Of a DNA stretch of 64,000 bases, positions 42,979 to 51,326 are shown in pieces; positions within the stretch are counted from its first letter, which is position 1; each line of letters begins with the position of its first letter. Under the pieces are notes generated by a model, which ran no database searches, had not been told where the DNA came from, and worked only from the letters and a program-made list of their open reading frames with translations. The translations under genes were made by a program, and so were the position numbers. This DNA comes from an uncultured Clostridia bacterium (GTDB taxonomy: Bacteria; Bacillota; Clostridia; Oscillospirales; Acutalibacteraceae): contig CALWIK010000002.1 in assembly GCA_944380725.1 (NCBI GenBank), positions 1 through 64,000 on the forward strand, given 5' to 3'.

Positions 42979-43131
42979 ATGAATAATACTTTTAAAGAAA
43001 CTCTAGATTCAAATCGCTATTTTCAAACTCTTCCCACATACGTTCAAGAAACAATAAAACAGAGCGGTATAGACATCAATTCTGAAGAAGATCTTCGCAA
43101 ATGTGCCGAAAAGCTAATGAAAAATCATTAA
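42979..43131 (+). CDS. Small conserved-looking 50-residue protein
   Basis: ATG at 42979 with GAGGTGATTGCC upstream; 50 residues, acidic and helical, with YFQTLPTYVQETIKQSG and SEEDLRKCAEKLM. No membrane segment or metal site. I recognise only a resemblance to short hypothetical proteins of Clostridia. A good ribosome site and a terminator after it argue that it is real. It stands alone on the plus strand between two minus-strand runs. Confidence 0.75.
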   Translation: MNNTFKETLDSNRYFQTLPTYVQETIKQSGIDINSEEDLRKCAEKLMKNH

Positions 43132-43186
43132 CTTTTACCAGGTAGGCGGCGCACAGTATAGTTCGCTGCTTTTTTATAAAATTTAA

Positions 43187-43210
43187 GCCGCACACTCCAT
43201 CGCGTGCGGC
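43187..43210. terminator. Bidirectional terminator between the small gene and hpf
   Basis: Arms GCCGCAC (43187-43193) and GTGCGGC (43204-43210). T-rich tail on the plus side (TTTAAAAT) and, on the minus side, TTAAAT. It can end both converging transcripts. Confidence 0.7.
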
Positions 43211-43238
43211 TTTAAAATCTGCAAAATACCTTTAATAT

Positions 43239-43790
43239 TTAATTATCCCGATTCATGTCTGTAGTCAATAAACCATAGTCGCCTTTTTTGCGGCGATATA
43301 CAACATTTATTTGATTATTTTCTACATTTTTAAACATATAAAATTGGTGACCAGTCATATTCATCTGCAAAATAGCTTCTTCAACATCAAGAGGTTTAAC
43401 AGGAAAATTTTTAATCCTCACAATATTATATTGATCTTCTTCAAATATTGATTCATCAAGATTTTCTTTTTCTGGAAGATAATTCTCTAAAGAATCTTTT
43501 CTAAGTCTTTTAGCTAGTTTAGTTTTATGCTTTCTAAATTGTTTTGCTAAAGCTTCTATTACCTTATCAAGAGCCTCATTCATCTCTTCAGTGGTAGATT
43601 CTGCACGATAAATCGCCCCATTATGGTATATGGTTACTTCAACTGTCTGTCGATTTTTTTCTATCGTAACTATAACAGTGGCCGAAGCATTGCCATCGAA
43701 CAGTTTATCAAACCTAGATAATTTTTTTTCGGCCAAATTTTTAAAATTATCTCTCAGTGCGACTTTTCTACCGGTAAATGTTGTTTTCAT
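43239..43790 (-). CDS. hpf: Ribosome hibernation promoting factor, long form
   Basis: Binds the 30S decoding centre and joins 70S ribosomes into inactive 100S dimers in slow growth. The 183 residues have the N-terminal HPF domain (FTGRKVALRDNFKNLAEKKL) and a C-terminal dimerisation domain (about 124-180, VKPLDVEEAILQMNMTGHQF), so it is the long form typical of Firmicutes. GAGGAG precedes the ATG. Monocistronic. Confidence 0.96.
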   Translation of the reverse strand: MKTTFTGRKVALRDNFKNLAEKKLSRFDKLFDGNASATVIVTIEKNRQTVEVTIYHNGAIYRAESTTEEMNEALDKVIEALAKQFRKHKTKLAKRLRKDSLENYLPEKENLDESIFEEDQYNIVRIKNFPVKPLDVEEAILQMNMTGHQFYMFKNVENNQINVVYRRKKGDYGLLTTDMNRDN

Positions 43791-43896
43791 TTTACATTCT
43801 CCTCAAAAATAAAATAAACAATGAGCATAAAAATATAAACCTGCCTACTAAAGACATGATAACATATTCCACACAGAAAGTCCAACAAAAAGCAAA

Positions 43897-45063
43897 TTAA
43901 ATAAAATTATTTTTTATTTCTCCATTACAAACTACCAACAATGGCTTTCTCATTATATCCAGTGGTGAGCCCTCAAATACAACTAAGTCAGCATCTTTGC
44001 CTTCTTTTATCGAGCCTACCCTCTCATCTATATTACAGATTATTGCCGGATTTATTGTTACAGATTTTATGGCTTCATACTCATCTAGACCTTCACGTAC
44101 GGCCACAGCAGCAATTATAAGCAAGTATTGTATAGGAACTTCTGGATGGTCTGTTGTTATTGCGAAAGAAATTCCATGCTGAGATAGTACTCCGAGCGTT
44201 TTTGAAGACAAATTTGCCAATTCTGGTTTAGAACGATCACTTAATATTGGGCCAGCTAAAATACGTACCTGTTCATTTTTTAAATATTTTGAAATAAGGT
44301 GCCCTTCTGTTGCATGAACTATTACATAATCTATATCAAATTCTTTTGCTATTCTTATTGCAGTAAAAATATCATCTGCCCTGTGGGCGTGAATATGCGC
44401 AGGAATTTCTCTTTTTAATAAAGGTATAAGTGATTCACATTTGGCATCATATTCTGGATAGTCAAAATTTTCAGGATCTTTTTTAGCCTTAACCTTATCA
44501 ATCATATACCTTTTCGCCTTATTAAGTTGCTCTCTGATTATTGCAGCAATGGCCATTCGTGTCATAGGGGCTTGATTTTTACTGTTGTATATAACTTTTG
44601 GGTTTTCTCCAAATGCAAATTTTATTGCCAACGGATTTTTTATCACCATTTTATCAACGCAAACTCCTGATGTTTTCATTGCTAATATTTGACCACCCAT
44701 TGGGTTGGCACTTCCTGGTCCTGTTACAACTGTTGTTATCCCTGCCATAATCGCTTCTTCAAAACTCTTGTCCATAGGATTCACCGCATCAATTGCTTTT
44801 AGTTGCGGAGTTAAAGGATCCGTATACTCGTTCCCATCCTCACCCTCAAACCCAAGTCCATTCTCAAATAAACCCATATGTGTATGAGCGTCGATAAATC
44901 CTGGATATAAATTTTTTCCCTTTAAATCTATTGTCTTTTCATCACTTATTTTTAATTCACTCATATTGCCAACTTTTTTTATTTTTTCTCCCTTTATATA
45001 AACAAAACCATTTTCGATTATTCCTGCATCCATAGTATAAATTTTTGCATTGACTAATAACAT
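43897..45063 (-). CDS. Amidohydrolase (imidazolonepropionase-like)
   Basis: Metal-dependent hydrolase of the amidohydrolase superfamily. The 388 residues have the N-terminal metal ligands in FIDAHTHMG, further histidines in HIHAHRADD and HATEG, and the catalytic Asp in TTDHP. A composite beta domain flanks the barrel. Substrate unknown; the closest general type is imidazolonepropionase-like. Start at ATG 45063 with AAAGAGG upstream. It follows the spore and division run but is separated from it by a terminator. Confidence 0.88.
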   Translation of the reverse strand: MLLVNAKIYTMDAGIIENGFVYIKGEKIKKVGNMSELKISDEKTIDLKGKNLYPGFIDAHTHMGLFENGLGFEGEDGNEYTDPLTPQLKAIDAVNPMDKSFEEAIMAGITTVVTGPGSANPMGGQILAMKTSGVCVDKMVIKNPLAIKFAFGENPKVIYNSKNQAPMTRMAIAAIIREQLNKAKRYMIDKVKAKKDPENFDYPEYDAKCESLIPLLKREIPAHIHAHRADDIFTAIRIAKEFDIDYVIVHATEGHLISKYLKNEQVRILAGPILSDRSKPELANLSSKTLGVLSQHGISFAITTDHPEVPIQYLLIIAAVAVREGLDEYEAIKSVTINPAIICNIDERVGSIKEGKDADLVVFEGSPLDIMRKPLLVVCNGEIKNNFI

Positions 45064-45087
45064 AAAAAACCTCTTTTCAAATTTCAA

Positions 45088-45111
45088 CAAAAAAAGCCGA
45101 TATTCCGGCTT
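45088..45111 (-). terminator. Terminator after yabR
   Basis: Stem AAGCCG (45094-45099) with CGGCTT (45106-45111), 6-nt loop, then a run of T on the minus strand. Confidence 0.75.
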
Positions 45112-45134
45112 TTCTTTAATATTTTATACATCTA

Positions 45135-45587
45135 TCAACGTTGAGAGCCTCTTTTACAAGAACTCCCACGTTTTGATTCTTTAGCACGTTTCAGATCAGA
45201 AATTTTCTCTTCACTTTTATGTTTAAAGGTTGCCAACATTTCCTCAAAGCTAATTGAATTCTTTTTTTTATCATTTTGTGAATCTATTCTACTGGGTCTA
45301 TCAAATTTTTCTAAGCTATTCAAAGGTTTATTTTTTTTTATTACAGTTTTTTGTGGCATTAATTTTTTTATCGATAGTGCAATTTCATTCTTTTCATTTA
45401 TATTAATAACTTTTGCTTTTACAGCTTGCCCTATTCTTAAATAGTCTTTAATATCTTTTACAAAATCCGAAGAAATTTCAGAAATATGGATCATCCCACT
45501 TTTATCATCTGGTAGCTCAACAAACGCACCAAAATTTGTTATTTTTGCAACTTTCCCTTCTACAATTGTTCCAACCTCTAGACGCAT
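45135..45587 (-). CDS. yabR: S1 domain RNA-binding protein (YabR-like)
   Basis: A 150-residue protein: an N-terminal S1 domain (about 1-72; GTIVEGKVAKITNFGAFVEL, GMIHISEIS) and a charged, Lys/Arg/Ser-rich tail without structure. Same type and position (after divIC) as YabR of Bacillus, a general-stress type protein with unclear role. Ribosome site AGGAGG. Confidence 0.88.
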   Translation of the reverse strand: MRLEVGTIVEGKVAKITNFGAFVELPDDKSGMIHISEISSDFVKDIKDYLRIGQAVKAKVININEKNEIALSIKKLMPQKTVIKKNKPLNSLEKFDRPSRIDSQNDKKKNSISFEEMLATFKHKSEEKISDLKRAKESKRGSSCKRGSQR

Positions 45588-45614
45588 AAAAAAGCAACAG
45601 CCTCCTTAAAAATT

Positions 45615-45932
45615 TTAATTCCCAGATATATTTGCAAAAATTTTTTCATTTTGTTTTGAAAATCCCAAATTTCGTGCTAATTTTATAAAATATTCTTTAT
45701 TTTCTTCATTACTTGCTCTAGAAATTTTTTTTAATTCTTCATTTTTATTTTTTTGAATTATTATCTCCGAATTAAGATAATTCAAATGTTTCTTTTTTTC
45801 ATTTATTTTAGCACAAATTCCATTTAACGTAAAGACCGCATAAAAAACGAATACCAACGTCACAAATCTAATAGGCCATCTTACTAAAAATTTATTAATC
45901 TTTTTTCTTCCTTTTATAATTTTAACTTCCAT
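45615..45932 (-). CDS. divIC: Septum formation initiator DivIC
   Basis: A 105-residue bitopic protein: short basic tail, membrane segment at about 21-40, then a coiled coil and the family's C-terminal segment FIKLARNLGFSKQNEKIF. With FtsL and FtsQ it forms a divisome subcomplex. Its place between yabQ and yabR is the conserved one in Firmicutes. Confidence 0.9.
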   Translation of the reverse strand: MEVKIIKGRKKINKFLVRWPIRFVTLVFVFYAVFTLNGICAKINEKKKHLNYLNSEIIIQKNKNEELKKISRASNEENKEYFIKLARNLGFSKQNEKIFANISGN

Positions 45933-46010
45933 TTTTTACAAAAAATTCCTCTCAAAAATTTAAACAAAAATATTATATCATAATAATCATTTTAAAATCA
46001 ACAAATATTT

Positions 46011-46499
46011 TTATTTAATTTTACTTTGTTTATTATTTTTTTGATATAAATGAAAAATAACTTTTTTTAATTTTATTTTTTTTGTAAATTTATGTGCTAT
46101 GCTTTTTATCTTTTTAAATAATTTTTTCAGCTTATTTTTAGGAAGTTTACCTATTATATATTTTTTAAATCTTGAACCCCAAGTGTAAAAAAAATTCACA
46201 ACAACTAAAACAAATTTATAAACTAATTTCCCAATTGTAAATCGATATATCAACCAACCAAATATTTCTCCACAAAGAATATAAAATCGTATTTCTCCCA
46301 TATTTACAATTAACACATATACAAAAGTCACAACTGCGCTCAAAGTGAAGTATAATATATCTTCAAAAAAAATACGTTTTAGATTCGCTTTTAATATAGA
46401 ATTTATCACCTTAAAAAAATCAAAAATTAACCCTAAAAAAGCACCTAAAATAAAAGAAAATAAAAAAATCATTATCTGCGAAGTTAACGTAGTTGTCAT
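46011..46499 (-). CDS. yabQ: Sporulation protein YabQ
   Basis: A 162-residue protein with about four membrane segments in the first 120 residues and a very basic Lys-rich tail. YabQ is needed for spore cortex formation in Bacillus. The FLLFSFILGAFLGLIFDFF-like first helix and position between yabP and divIC support the call. AGGAGCC precedes the ATG. Confidence 0.9.
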   Translation of the reverse strand: MTTTLTSQIMIFLFSFILGAFLGLIFDFFKVINSILKANLKRIFFEDILYFTLSAVVTFVYVLIVNMGEIRFYILCGEIFGWLIYRFTIGKLVYKFVLVVVNFFYTWGSRFKKYIIGKLPKNKLKKLFKKIKSIAHKFTKKIKLKKVIFHLYQKNNKQSKIK

Positions 46500-46510
46500 G
46501 TCTTAGGCTC

Positions 46511-46792
46511 CTATCTAAATAGTCTAGAGAAAAAGCCCTTTTCTACTTGATTATTATCTGTATACTCAAGCGAACTTATCTCCCCATCCAGAACCAAATC
46601 ACCACTATCCAGATTTATCTTGCTTACATGCAAGTCTCTACCTTTTACTGTAAGTTCTCCCATATCCGTATACGCCACTACAGTGCTGTCATCGAAACTG
46701 TCTACATCCAAAACTCCAGAAACATTTAATGATTTTCGTTCTTTTAATATTAAATTATGCGTAAGTTTGACATTTTTTTTTTCTTCTTGCAT
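46511..46792 (-). CDS. yabP: Sporulation protein YabP
   Basis: A 93-residue beta-rich soluble protein: LILKERKSLNVSGVLDVDSF and MGELTVKGRDLHVSKINLD are typical of YabP, related to YqfC. Involved in spore formation. GGGGGA precedes the ATG; 11 bp before yabQ. Confidence 0.93.
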   Translation of the reverse strand: MQEEKKNVKLTHNLILKERKSLNVSGVLDVDSFDDSTVVAYTDMGELTVKGRDLHVSKINLDSGDLVLDGEISSLEYTDNNQVEKGFFSRLFR

Positions 46793-46854
46793 GTTTATCC
46801 CCCATAAAAAATATCTGTAAAAATATTTATGAACGATTAAACATCAATATTACT

Positions 46855-47097
46855 TTAATAAATCAACTTATACATAGCATTCGCAATTTCTTTTTTTACA
46901 TGTTCATTTATACTCAAAACTTCTATCTTTAATTTTTTAGATCCTAAATTTATTTCTATTTTATCGCCTATTTTTACTTCATAAGAAGCTCGAGCAATTC
47001 TTTCATTTACTAAAATTTTTTCACCATCACAAGCAGCATTAGCTATTGTACGCCTTTTAATTAACCGTGATACTTTTAAATATTTATCTAATCTCAT
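46855..47097 (-). CDS. rqcP: S4 domain protein RqcP (YabO)
   Basis: An 80-residue protein, nearly all of it an S4 RNA-binding domain (MRLDKYLKVSRLIKRRTIAN, then RIARASYEVKIGDKIEI). In Bacillus YabO/RqcP works with RqcH to add alanine tails to stalled nascent chains on 50S subunits. Placement between hup and yabP supports this. GGAGGG precedes the ATG. Confidence 0.9.
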   Translation of the reverse strand: MRLDKYLKVSRLIKRRTIANAACDGEKILVNERIARASYEVKIGDKIEINLGSKKLKIEVLSINEHVKKEIANAMYKLIY

Positions 47098-47110
47098 TAA
47101 TATCCCTCCA

Positions 47111-47141
47111 AAAAAAACGACTTCTTAATAAAAAGAAGCCG
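47111..47141 (-). terminator. Hairpin terminator between hup and rqcP
   Basis: Stem CGACTTCTT (47118-47126) with AAGAAGCCG (47133-47141; one G-T pair), 6-nt loop, then a long T run on the minus strand. It may let hup be expressed well above the downstream genes. Confidence 0.7.
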
Positions 47142-47159
47142 ATCATAAAAATTTAAAAG

Positions 47160-47438
47160 TTATCTGCCAGACACTGCATCTTTGAAGCCTTTGCCAGCCT
47201 TAAAAGCAGGAACTTTACAAGCTGGTATAGTAATAGGTTTGTTAGTTCTTGGATCACGTCCAGCTCTTTCACTTCTAGAACGTAACTCAAAAGTTCCAAA
47301 ACCTATAAGTTGAACCTTATCATCTTCTTTAACAGCTTCAACTATTGAATCAATAATAGCAGCGAGTGCCTTTTCAGAGTCTTTTTTAGTAAGGCCACTC
47401 CTCTCTGCAACTGATGATATTAGTTCTGATTTGTTCAT
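47160..47438 (-). CDS. hup: HU family DNA-binding protein
   Basis: Small nucleoid protein that bends and compacts DNA. The 92 residues have the family signature GFGTFELRSRSERAGRDPRT and the C-terminal VPAFKAGKGFKDAV. GGAGG precedes the ATG. It has its own promoter and a terminator after it, fitting a highly expressed gene. Confidence 0.97.
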   Translation of the reverse strand: MNKSELISSVAERSGLTKKDSEKALAAIIDSIVEAVKEDDKVQLIGFGTFELRSRSERAGRDPRTNKPITIPACKVPAFKAGKGFKDAVSGR

Positions 47439-47577
47439 CTTATAATACCTCCATTTTTATTTTTATTCATCAAAGATTTTCTTTGAGAATTAACTAAATA
47501 AGTTAAACTTCTGTAACAGATTCTAACCTCTATTCTACAACAAAACCATAATCTGCTAAATTTTAGAAGCTTTTTAC

Positions 47578-47606
47578 ATTATAACCCTTTTTTCTTAAAA
47601 AGTCTA
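47578..47606 (-). promoter_or_regulatory. Promoter of hup
   Basis: Minus strand TAGACT (47601-47606), 17-bp spacer, perfect TATAAT (47578-47583). It lies 140 bp upstream of the start, giving a long leader. The remaining gap to 47696 shows no gene. Confidence 0.6.
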
Positions 47607-47696
47607 CTATTTTTTAACTTTTTTCAAAATTTGTAAAAAAATAAATAATAATTTTAATTTGTGTCTATTTATGCCTCAGGATAAGCTAAGAACATT

Positions 47697-49478
47697 TTAA
47701 CCGATAAGATTCAATTTTGCAAGTATTTTTATAATTTTTTCACCTTTTGGAAATAAAATTATGTCATCTCGGCTCAGACCACCTATAGATAATAGTACTA
47801 AAACATACACTACAATTGCAAAAAATATTGACAAAACTACCGCAATTAAGTTTAAAATTTTTCCCCTTAGTAACCATATTAATATTTTTGCAAACACTCC
47901 GCAAAATAATGAAGCAATTATTGGTTTTATAATTGCGCTAGTTAAATTCAGAGATATTTTAGTATTCTTAAGCAACATATACGTTGAAGTAAATAGAATA
48001 AATCCATAGCCAATTAAAGTTCCAATTCCTGCACCTTGTATATTTATTTGTGGAATACCAACAAACAGATAGTTTAAAAAAATCTTTATTATCAATCCAA
48101 TTGATATAATTTTTACAGGTAAGTCTATTCTGCCTATTGCCTGCAGCATGCTGCAAATAGGAGTGCTTGCTGCGGTAAATATCGTGGCTATGCCTAAAAT
48201 AGGAATTATATCAGACGCTATGCTTACCGCATTTAGTCGAGAACTATAAATTACCTCTAAAAGGTCTCCCCCCAAAAAAGATAACCCTACTCCAGCAGGA
48301 ATTGTTACTAACATCGTCATTCTTATTACTGTATTTATACTCTTTTTTAAGCTTGCTTTATCTTTTAAAGTCCACGCTCCAGTAACCGATGGCAAGGCAA
48401 CTATTCCAAAAGCTTGAGTTATTGCAGGAACCAACATCATTAGCGGCAAAGTAAATGAATAACATCCCATTAAAAATCCATGTACGCCATCTCTACTTTT
48501 TAATACCGATTCTCCTATTCTTGCACCATACTGAGCTAATAACTCATTTGGCGCTACAGACATTACATACTGTATCCGGTGCAAAATTAAAGTAGTATCT
48601 ATTAAACCCGCCACGTTCATAATTATAGCTCCCAAACCTATTGGTAGTGCGCTTTTTATTAATGCATTTGCTATACATCTTCCATCTTGAGCTGGCGGCG
48701 AAATTAATATTTCTTCTTTTGTTATACCATCTCCTGTAGTTTTATCTCTTAAAAATAAATACAAAAAACCAGCCACAGCACCCATAGATATTCCTAAAAT
48801 AGCTCCAGCCGCAGCTAATGGCATAATTGCTGCTTCTGCTAACTCTTTTGTTGCATAAGGTTGCCCCAAAAAAGTGCCTTTAGATAAATACTCTTGCATA
48901 CCAAAATGTATTATGCTATAAGACGTAACATAGCCTATAAAAAATTTACATCCCGCTTCTATAACTTCTGATGTTGCAGTTGGCGTCATGTTTTTTAGCC
49001 CCTGATAATAACCTCTATAGATCGACATCAAGCATGCAAAAAATATCGTTGGTGATAATACTATTACAGAATAGAATGCACCAGGCACATTTACGAACGT
49101 CAAATTAGGAACAATAAATGCCCCTAAAATCATTAGAATTAACCCAATTGTTCCTGTTAAAATAAATATTGGTGTTGATATTTTTTTTATTTTTTTTACA
49201 TTTCTGTATCGTCCACTGGCAATATTTTCTGAAACCATTCTTGAAATCGCTATTGGCAACCCTGCTGTTGCTAATGCAAAAAGAGGATTATATATCTCAT
49301 ATGCAACAGTAAAATAAGTAGCTCCTGTTGGACCTATCATTCCTGTAACAAATATTCTAAATAAAATACCCATAAGTTTTACTAAAAGTAAACTTCCTGT
49401 TAAAATTACGGTTCCGTGTAAAAAACTTTGATTTTTTCTTTTTAATTTTTTTATATTTTCAGTTTCATTTTTTGCCAC
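47697..49478 (-). CDS. SpoVB/MurJ-like polysaccharide flippase
   Basis: A 593-residue protein with about fourteen membrane segments of the MVF/MATE-like superfamily. Near the N-terminus it has the family's GPTGATYFTVAYEIYNPLFA and GLPIAISRMVSE. Members include SpoVB (spore cortex) and lipid II flippases (MurJ type). Position upstream of hup-rqcP-yabP matches Clostridia spoVB-type genes. The start is GTG at 49478. Confidence 0.85.
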   Translation of the reverse strand: MAKNETENIKKLKRKNQSFLHGTVILTGSLLLVKLMGILFRIFVTGMIGPTGATYFTVAYEIYNPLFALATAGLPIAISRMVSENIASGRYRNVKKIKKISTPIFILTGTIGLILMILGAFIVPNLTFVNVPGAFYSVIVLSPTIFFACLMSIYRGYYQGLKNMTPTATSEVIEAGCKFFIGYVTSYSIIHFGMQEYLSKGTFLGQPYATKELAEAAIMPLAAAGAILGISMGAVAGFLYLFLRDKTTGDGITKEEILISPPAQDGRCIANALIKSALPIGLGAIIMNVAGLIDTTLILHRIQYVMSVAPNELLAQYGARIGESVLKSRDGVHGFLMGCYSFTLPLMMLVPAITQAFGIVALPSVTGAWTLKDKASLKKSINTVIRMTMLVTIPAGVGLSFLGGDLLEVIYSSRLNAVSIASDIIPILGIATIFTAASTPICSMLQAIGRIDLPVKIISIGLIIKIFLNYLFVGIPQINIQGAGIGTLIGYGFILFTSTYMLLKNTKISLNLTSAIIKPIIASLFCGVFAKILIWLLRGKILNLIAVVLSIFFAIVVYVLVLLSIGGLSRDDIILFPKGEKIIKILAKLNLIG

Positions 49479-49570
49479 TTAAACACTTCCATTCCAAAAA
49501 CTATGTAAATATTTATTATAATACCTTTAAATGAATATGTACAGGCTTAAATAATTTATTCTAAAAAAAT

Positions 49571-49601
49571 AATGAAGACTACATTTTTTGTAGTCTTCAT
49601 T
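49571..49601. terminator. Terminator after the lipoprotein gene
   Basis: Perfect 12-bp stem (49571-49582 with 49590-49601) and a 7-nt loop, followed by seven T residues on the minus strand. Symmetric enough to work on both strands. Confidence 0.8.
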
Positions 49602-49622
49602 AAAAAAATATTAGGAGAAATT

Positions 49623-50171
49623 TTATTGTACTTTAAAAGTTCTTGTAATCATATTATTAGTGTTCTGCTCCTGATCTGCAGTAAGGCCAGCTTTGCAAAC
49701 TCTAATTGTAACATCAGAATCGTCTTGCAAAACATATGCTTCATATATATTCTTAGTCTCACCTGGCTTCAGTTCAGTTAACATATTTTCAATGTCGTGC
49801 TCTTGATTCTCCATTGAAGCCTGTGGACATGCGGTATCGTTTTGGTATGCCTCTGCGGACAACACGTCGGCAAAGTTTGTGCTTTTAGAGGAACCATTTT
49901 TAAATGAATAAGTTACTAAAATAGATTTTTTGCCATCGCGAGAAGTTGTAACTGTAGCTTTGTCTATAGAAACAGTAAAATCACCTATAGTTCCAGACTT
50001 TTCTTGAGTAACCTTTGGTTCTGGCTCAACCGTATTATCCTCCGACTGGCTTTGCGAATTATAGTCTCCAGTAACAGTAGCTGGGGTAGTACCCGACTGA
50101 CTTGAACCACATCCCGTAAGAATAATCGTCATCATTATAAGTAGTAACAAAATTATGTTTTTTTTATTCAT
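49623..50171 (-). CDS. Putative lipoprotein, DUF5067-like
   Basis: A 182-residue secreted lipoprotein: signal peptide with lipobox LTGC (Cys at residue 21), a Ser/Thr/Glu-rich linker to about 60, then a beta-sandwich domain (IGDFTVSIDKATVTTSRDGK, ILVTYSFKNGS) resembling DUF5067/DUF4352 proteins. Those are thought to be immunoglobulin-like surface domains with unknown ligands. It has its own promoter and terminator. Confidence 0.8.
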   Translation of the reverse strand: MNKKNIILLLLIMMTIILTGCGSSQSGTTPATVTGDYNSQSQSEDNTVEPEPKVTQEKSGTIGDFTVSIDKATVTTSRDGKKSILVTYSFKNGSSKSTNFADVLSAEAYQNDTACPQASMENQEHDIENMLTELKPGETKNIYEAYVLQDDSDVTIRVCKAGLTADQEQNTNNMITRTFKVQ

Positions 50172-50207
50172 AAATTAGCCCTCTTTCTTAAGTCTTACAT
50201 TAATTGA

Positions 50208-50236
50208 ATTTTATCATAAGTAATAACTAAAATCAA
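50208..50236 (-). promoter_or_regulatory. Promoter of the lipoprotein gene
   Basis: Minus strand TTGATT (50231-50236), 17-bp spacer, TAAAAT (50208-50213), 37 bp before the ATG. Confidence 0.6.
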
Positions 50237-50282
50237 TACATTAATTTAACTTTGTTAATTTAGCACAAATCAACCTCGAAAA

Positions 50283-51251
50283 TTATATTGAAATCTTTAA
50301 TGCTGTATTATATAATGCTAAATTAAACTCTTTTTTTTGGCATTCTTGCTCCATGTTGCAAGCTATTATTCTGCCTGATTCCATTGCAATAATTTTTGAT
50401 TCTTTTTCCTGACAAATTATTTCTATTGCTTTTACCCCCATTTCACTTGCTACAACTCTATCTCTCAAACTAGGCGAACCTCCTCTTTGCACGTGTCCTA
50501 AAACTGTTTCTGTTGTTTCGATTCCTGTTTGCTTATGAATTTTTTCTGCTACATCTTTTATTTTGCCTATTCCTTCTGAAACTATAACTATAAAATGTTT
50601 TTTTCCTGTCTTTTGTGTCATTTTTATTCTATCCAAAATATCTCTTTTAAAATCATATGCAACTTCTGGCACTATTATTGCTGTTGCTCCTACTGCTATT
50701 CCCGTTTGCAAAGCTATATCGCCACAATTTCTTCCCATTACCTCAACTACGCTACATCTTTCATGCGCTTCTGCTGTATCGCGAATTTTATCAACCATTT
50801 GCATAGCTGTATTCATTGCTGTGTCAAATCCTATCGTATATTCGCTACAGTTTACGTCATTATCAATTGTACCTGGGATTGCAACACAAAAAATTCCTTG
50901 ATCACTAAGCTCTTTTGCACCTCTTATTGAGCCATCTCCTCCTATAATTATAAGACCATCTAGCCCTAATTTTTTACAATTATCCTTAGCTAGCATAATT
51001 CCCTCTTTGGTTGCAAACTCCTGGCTTCTAGCTGTATACAAAATCGTCCCGCCAAAATTTATTATATCAGAAACACTTCTAAGGCTCATATAGACAGCAT
51101 CCAAATTTAACAAACCATGAAATCCTCTACGTATACCAAAAACTCTTAGCCCTTCATCTATGCCAGCTCTAACCACCGCTCTTATTGCTGCATTCATCCC
51201 TGGAGCATCACCACCACTTGTAAGAACACCTATTTTTTTCTTTTCTCGCAT
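50283..51251 (-). CDS. pfkA: ATP-dependent 6-phosphofructokinase
   Basis: Key glycolytic enzyme making fructose 1,6-bisphosphate. The 322 residues have GVLTSGGDAPGMNAAIR, IIGGDGS, the catalytic PGTIDND, and GHVQRGGSPS. Start at ATG 51251 with GGAGG upstream. It follows dnaE, a gene pair known in Firmicutes. The opposing enzyme, fructose-bisphosphatase, begins at 62.8 kb. Confidence 0.97.
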   Translation of the reverse strand: MREKKKIGVLTSGGDAPGMNAAIRAVVRAGIDEGLRVFGIRRGFHGLLNLDAVYMSLRSVSDIINFGGTILYTARSQEFATKEGIMLAKDNCKKLGLDGLIIIGGDGSIRGAKELSDQGIFCVAIPGTIDNDVNCSEYTIGFDTAMNTAMQMVDKIRDTAEAHERCSVVEVMGRNCGDIALQTGIAVGATAIIVPEVAYDFKRDILDRIKMTQKTGKKHFIVIVSEGIGKIKDVAEKIHKQTGIETTETVLGHVQRGGSPSLRDRVVASEMGVKAIEIICQEKESKIIAMESGRIIACNMEQECQKKEFNLALYNTALKISI

Positions 51252-51326
51252 AAAAGTTCCTCCACCCACAAAACAACATTTTTTACTGTAAGCGCAGCAT
51301 TAACCTTATAACTTATTTTGTAAAAA

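Noticed and set aside
47439..47696. Searched for an RNA gene or riboswitch in the hup leader
   Set aside because: Only a promoter and AT-rich sequence are visible; no conserved stem structure is recognisable by eye.
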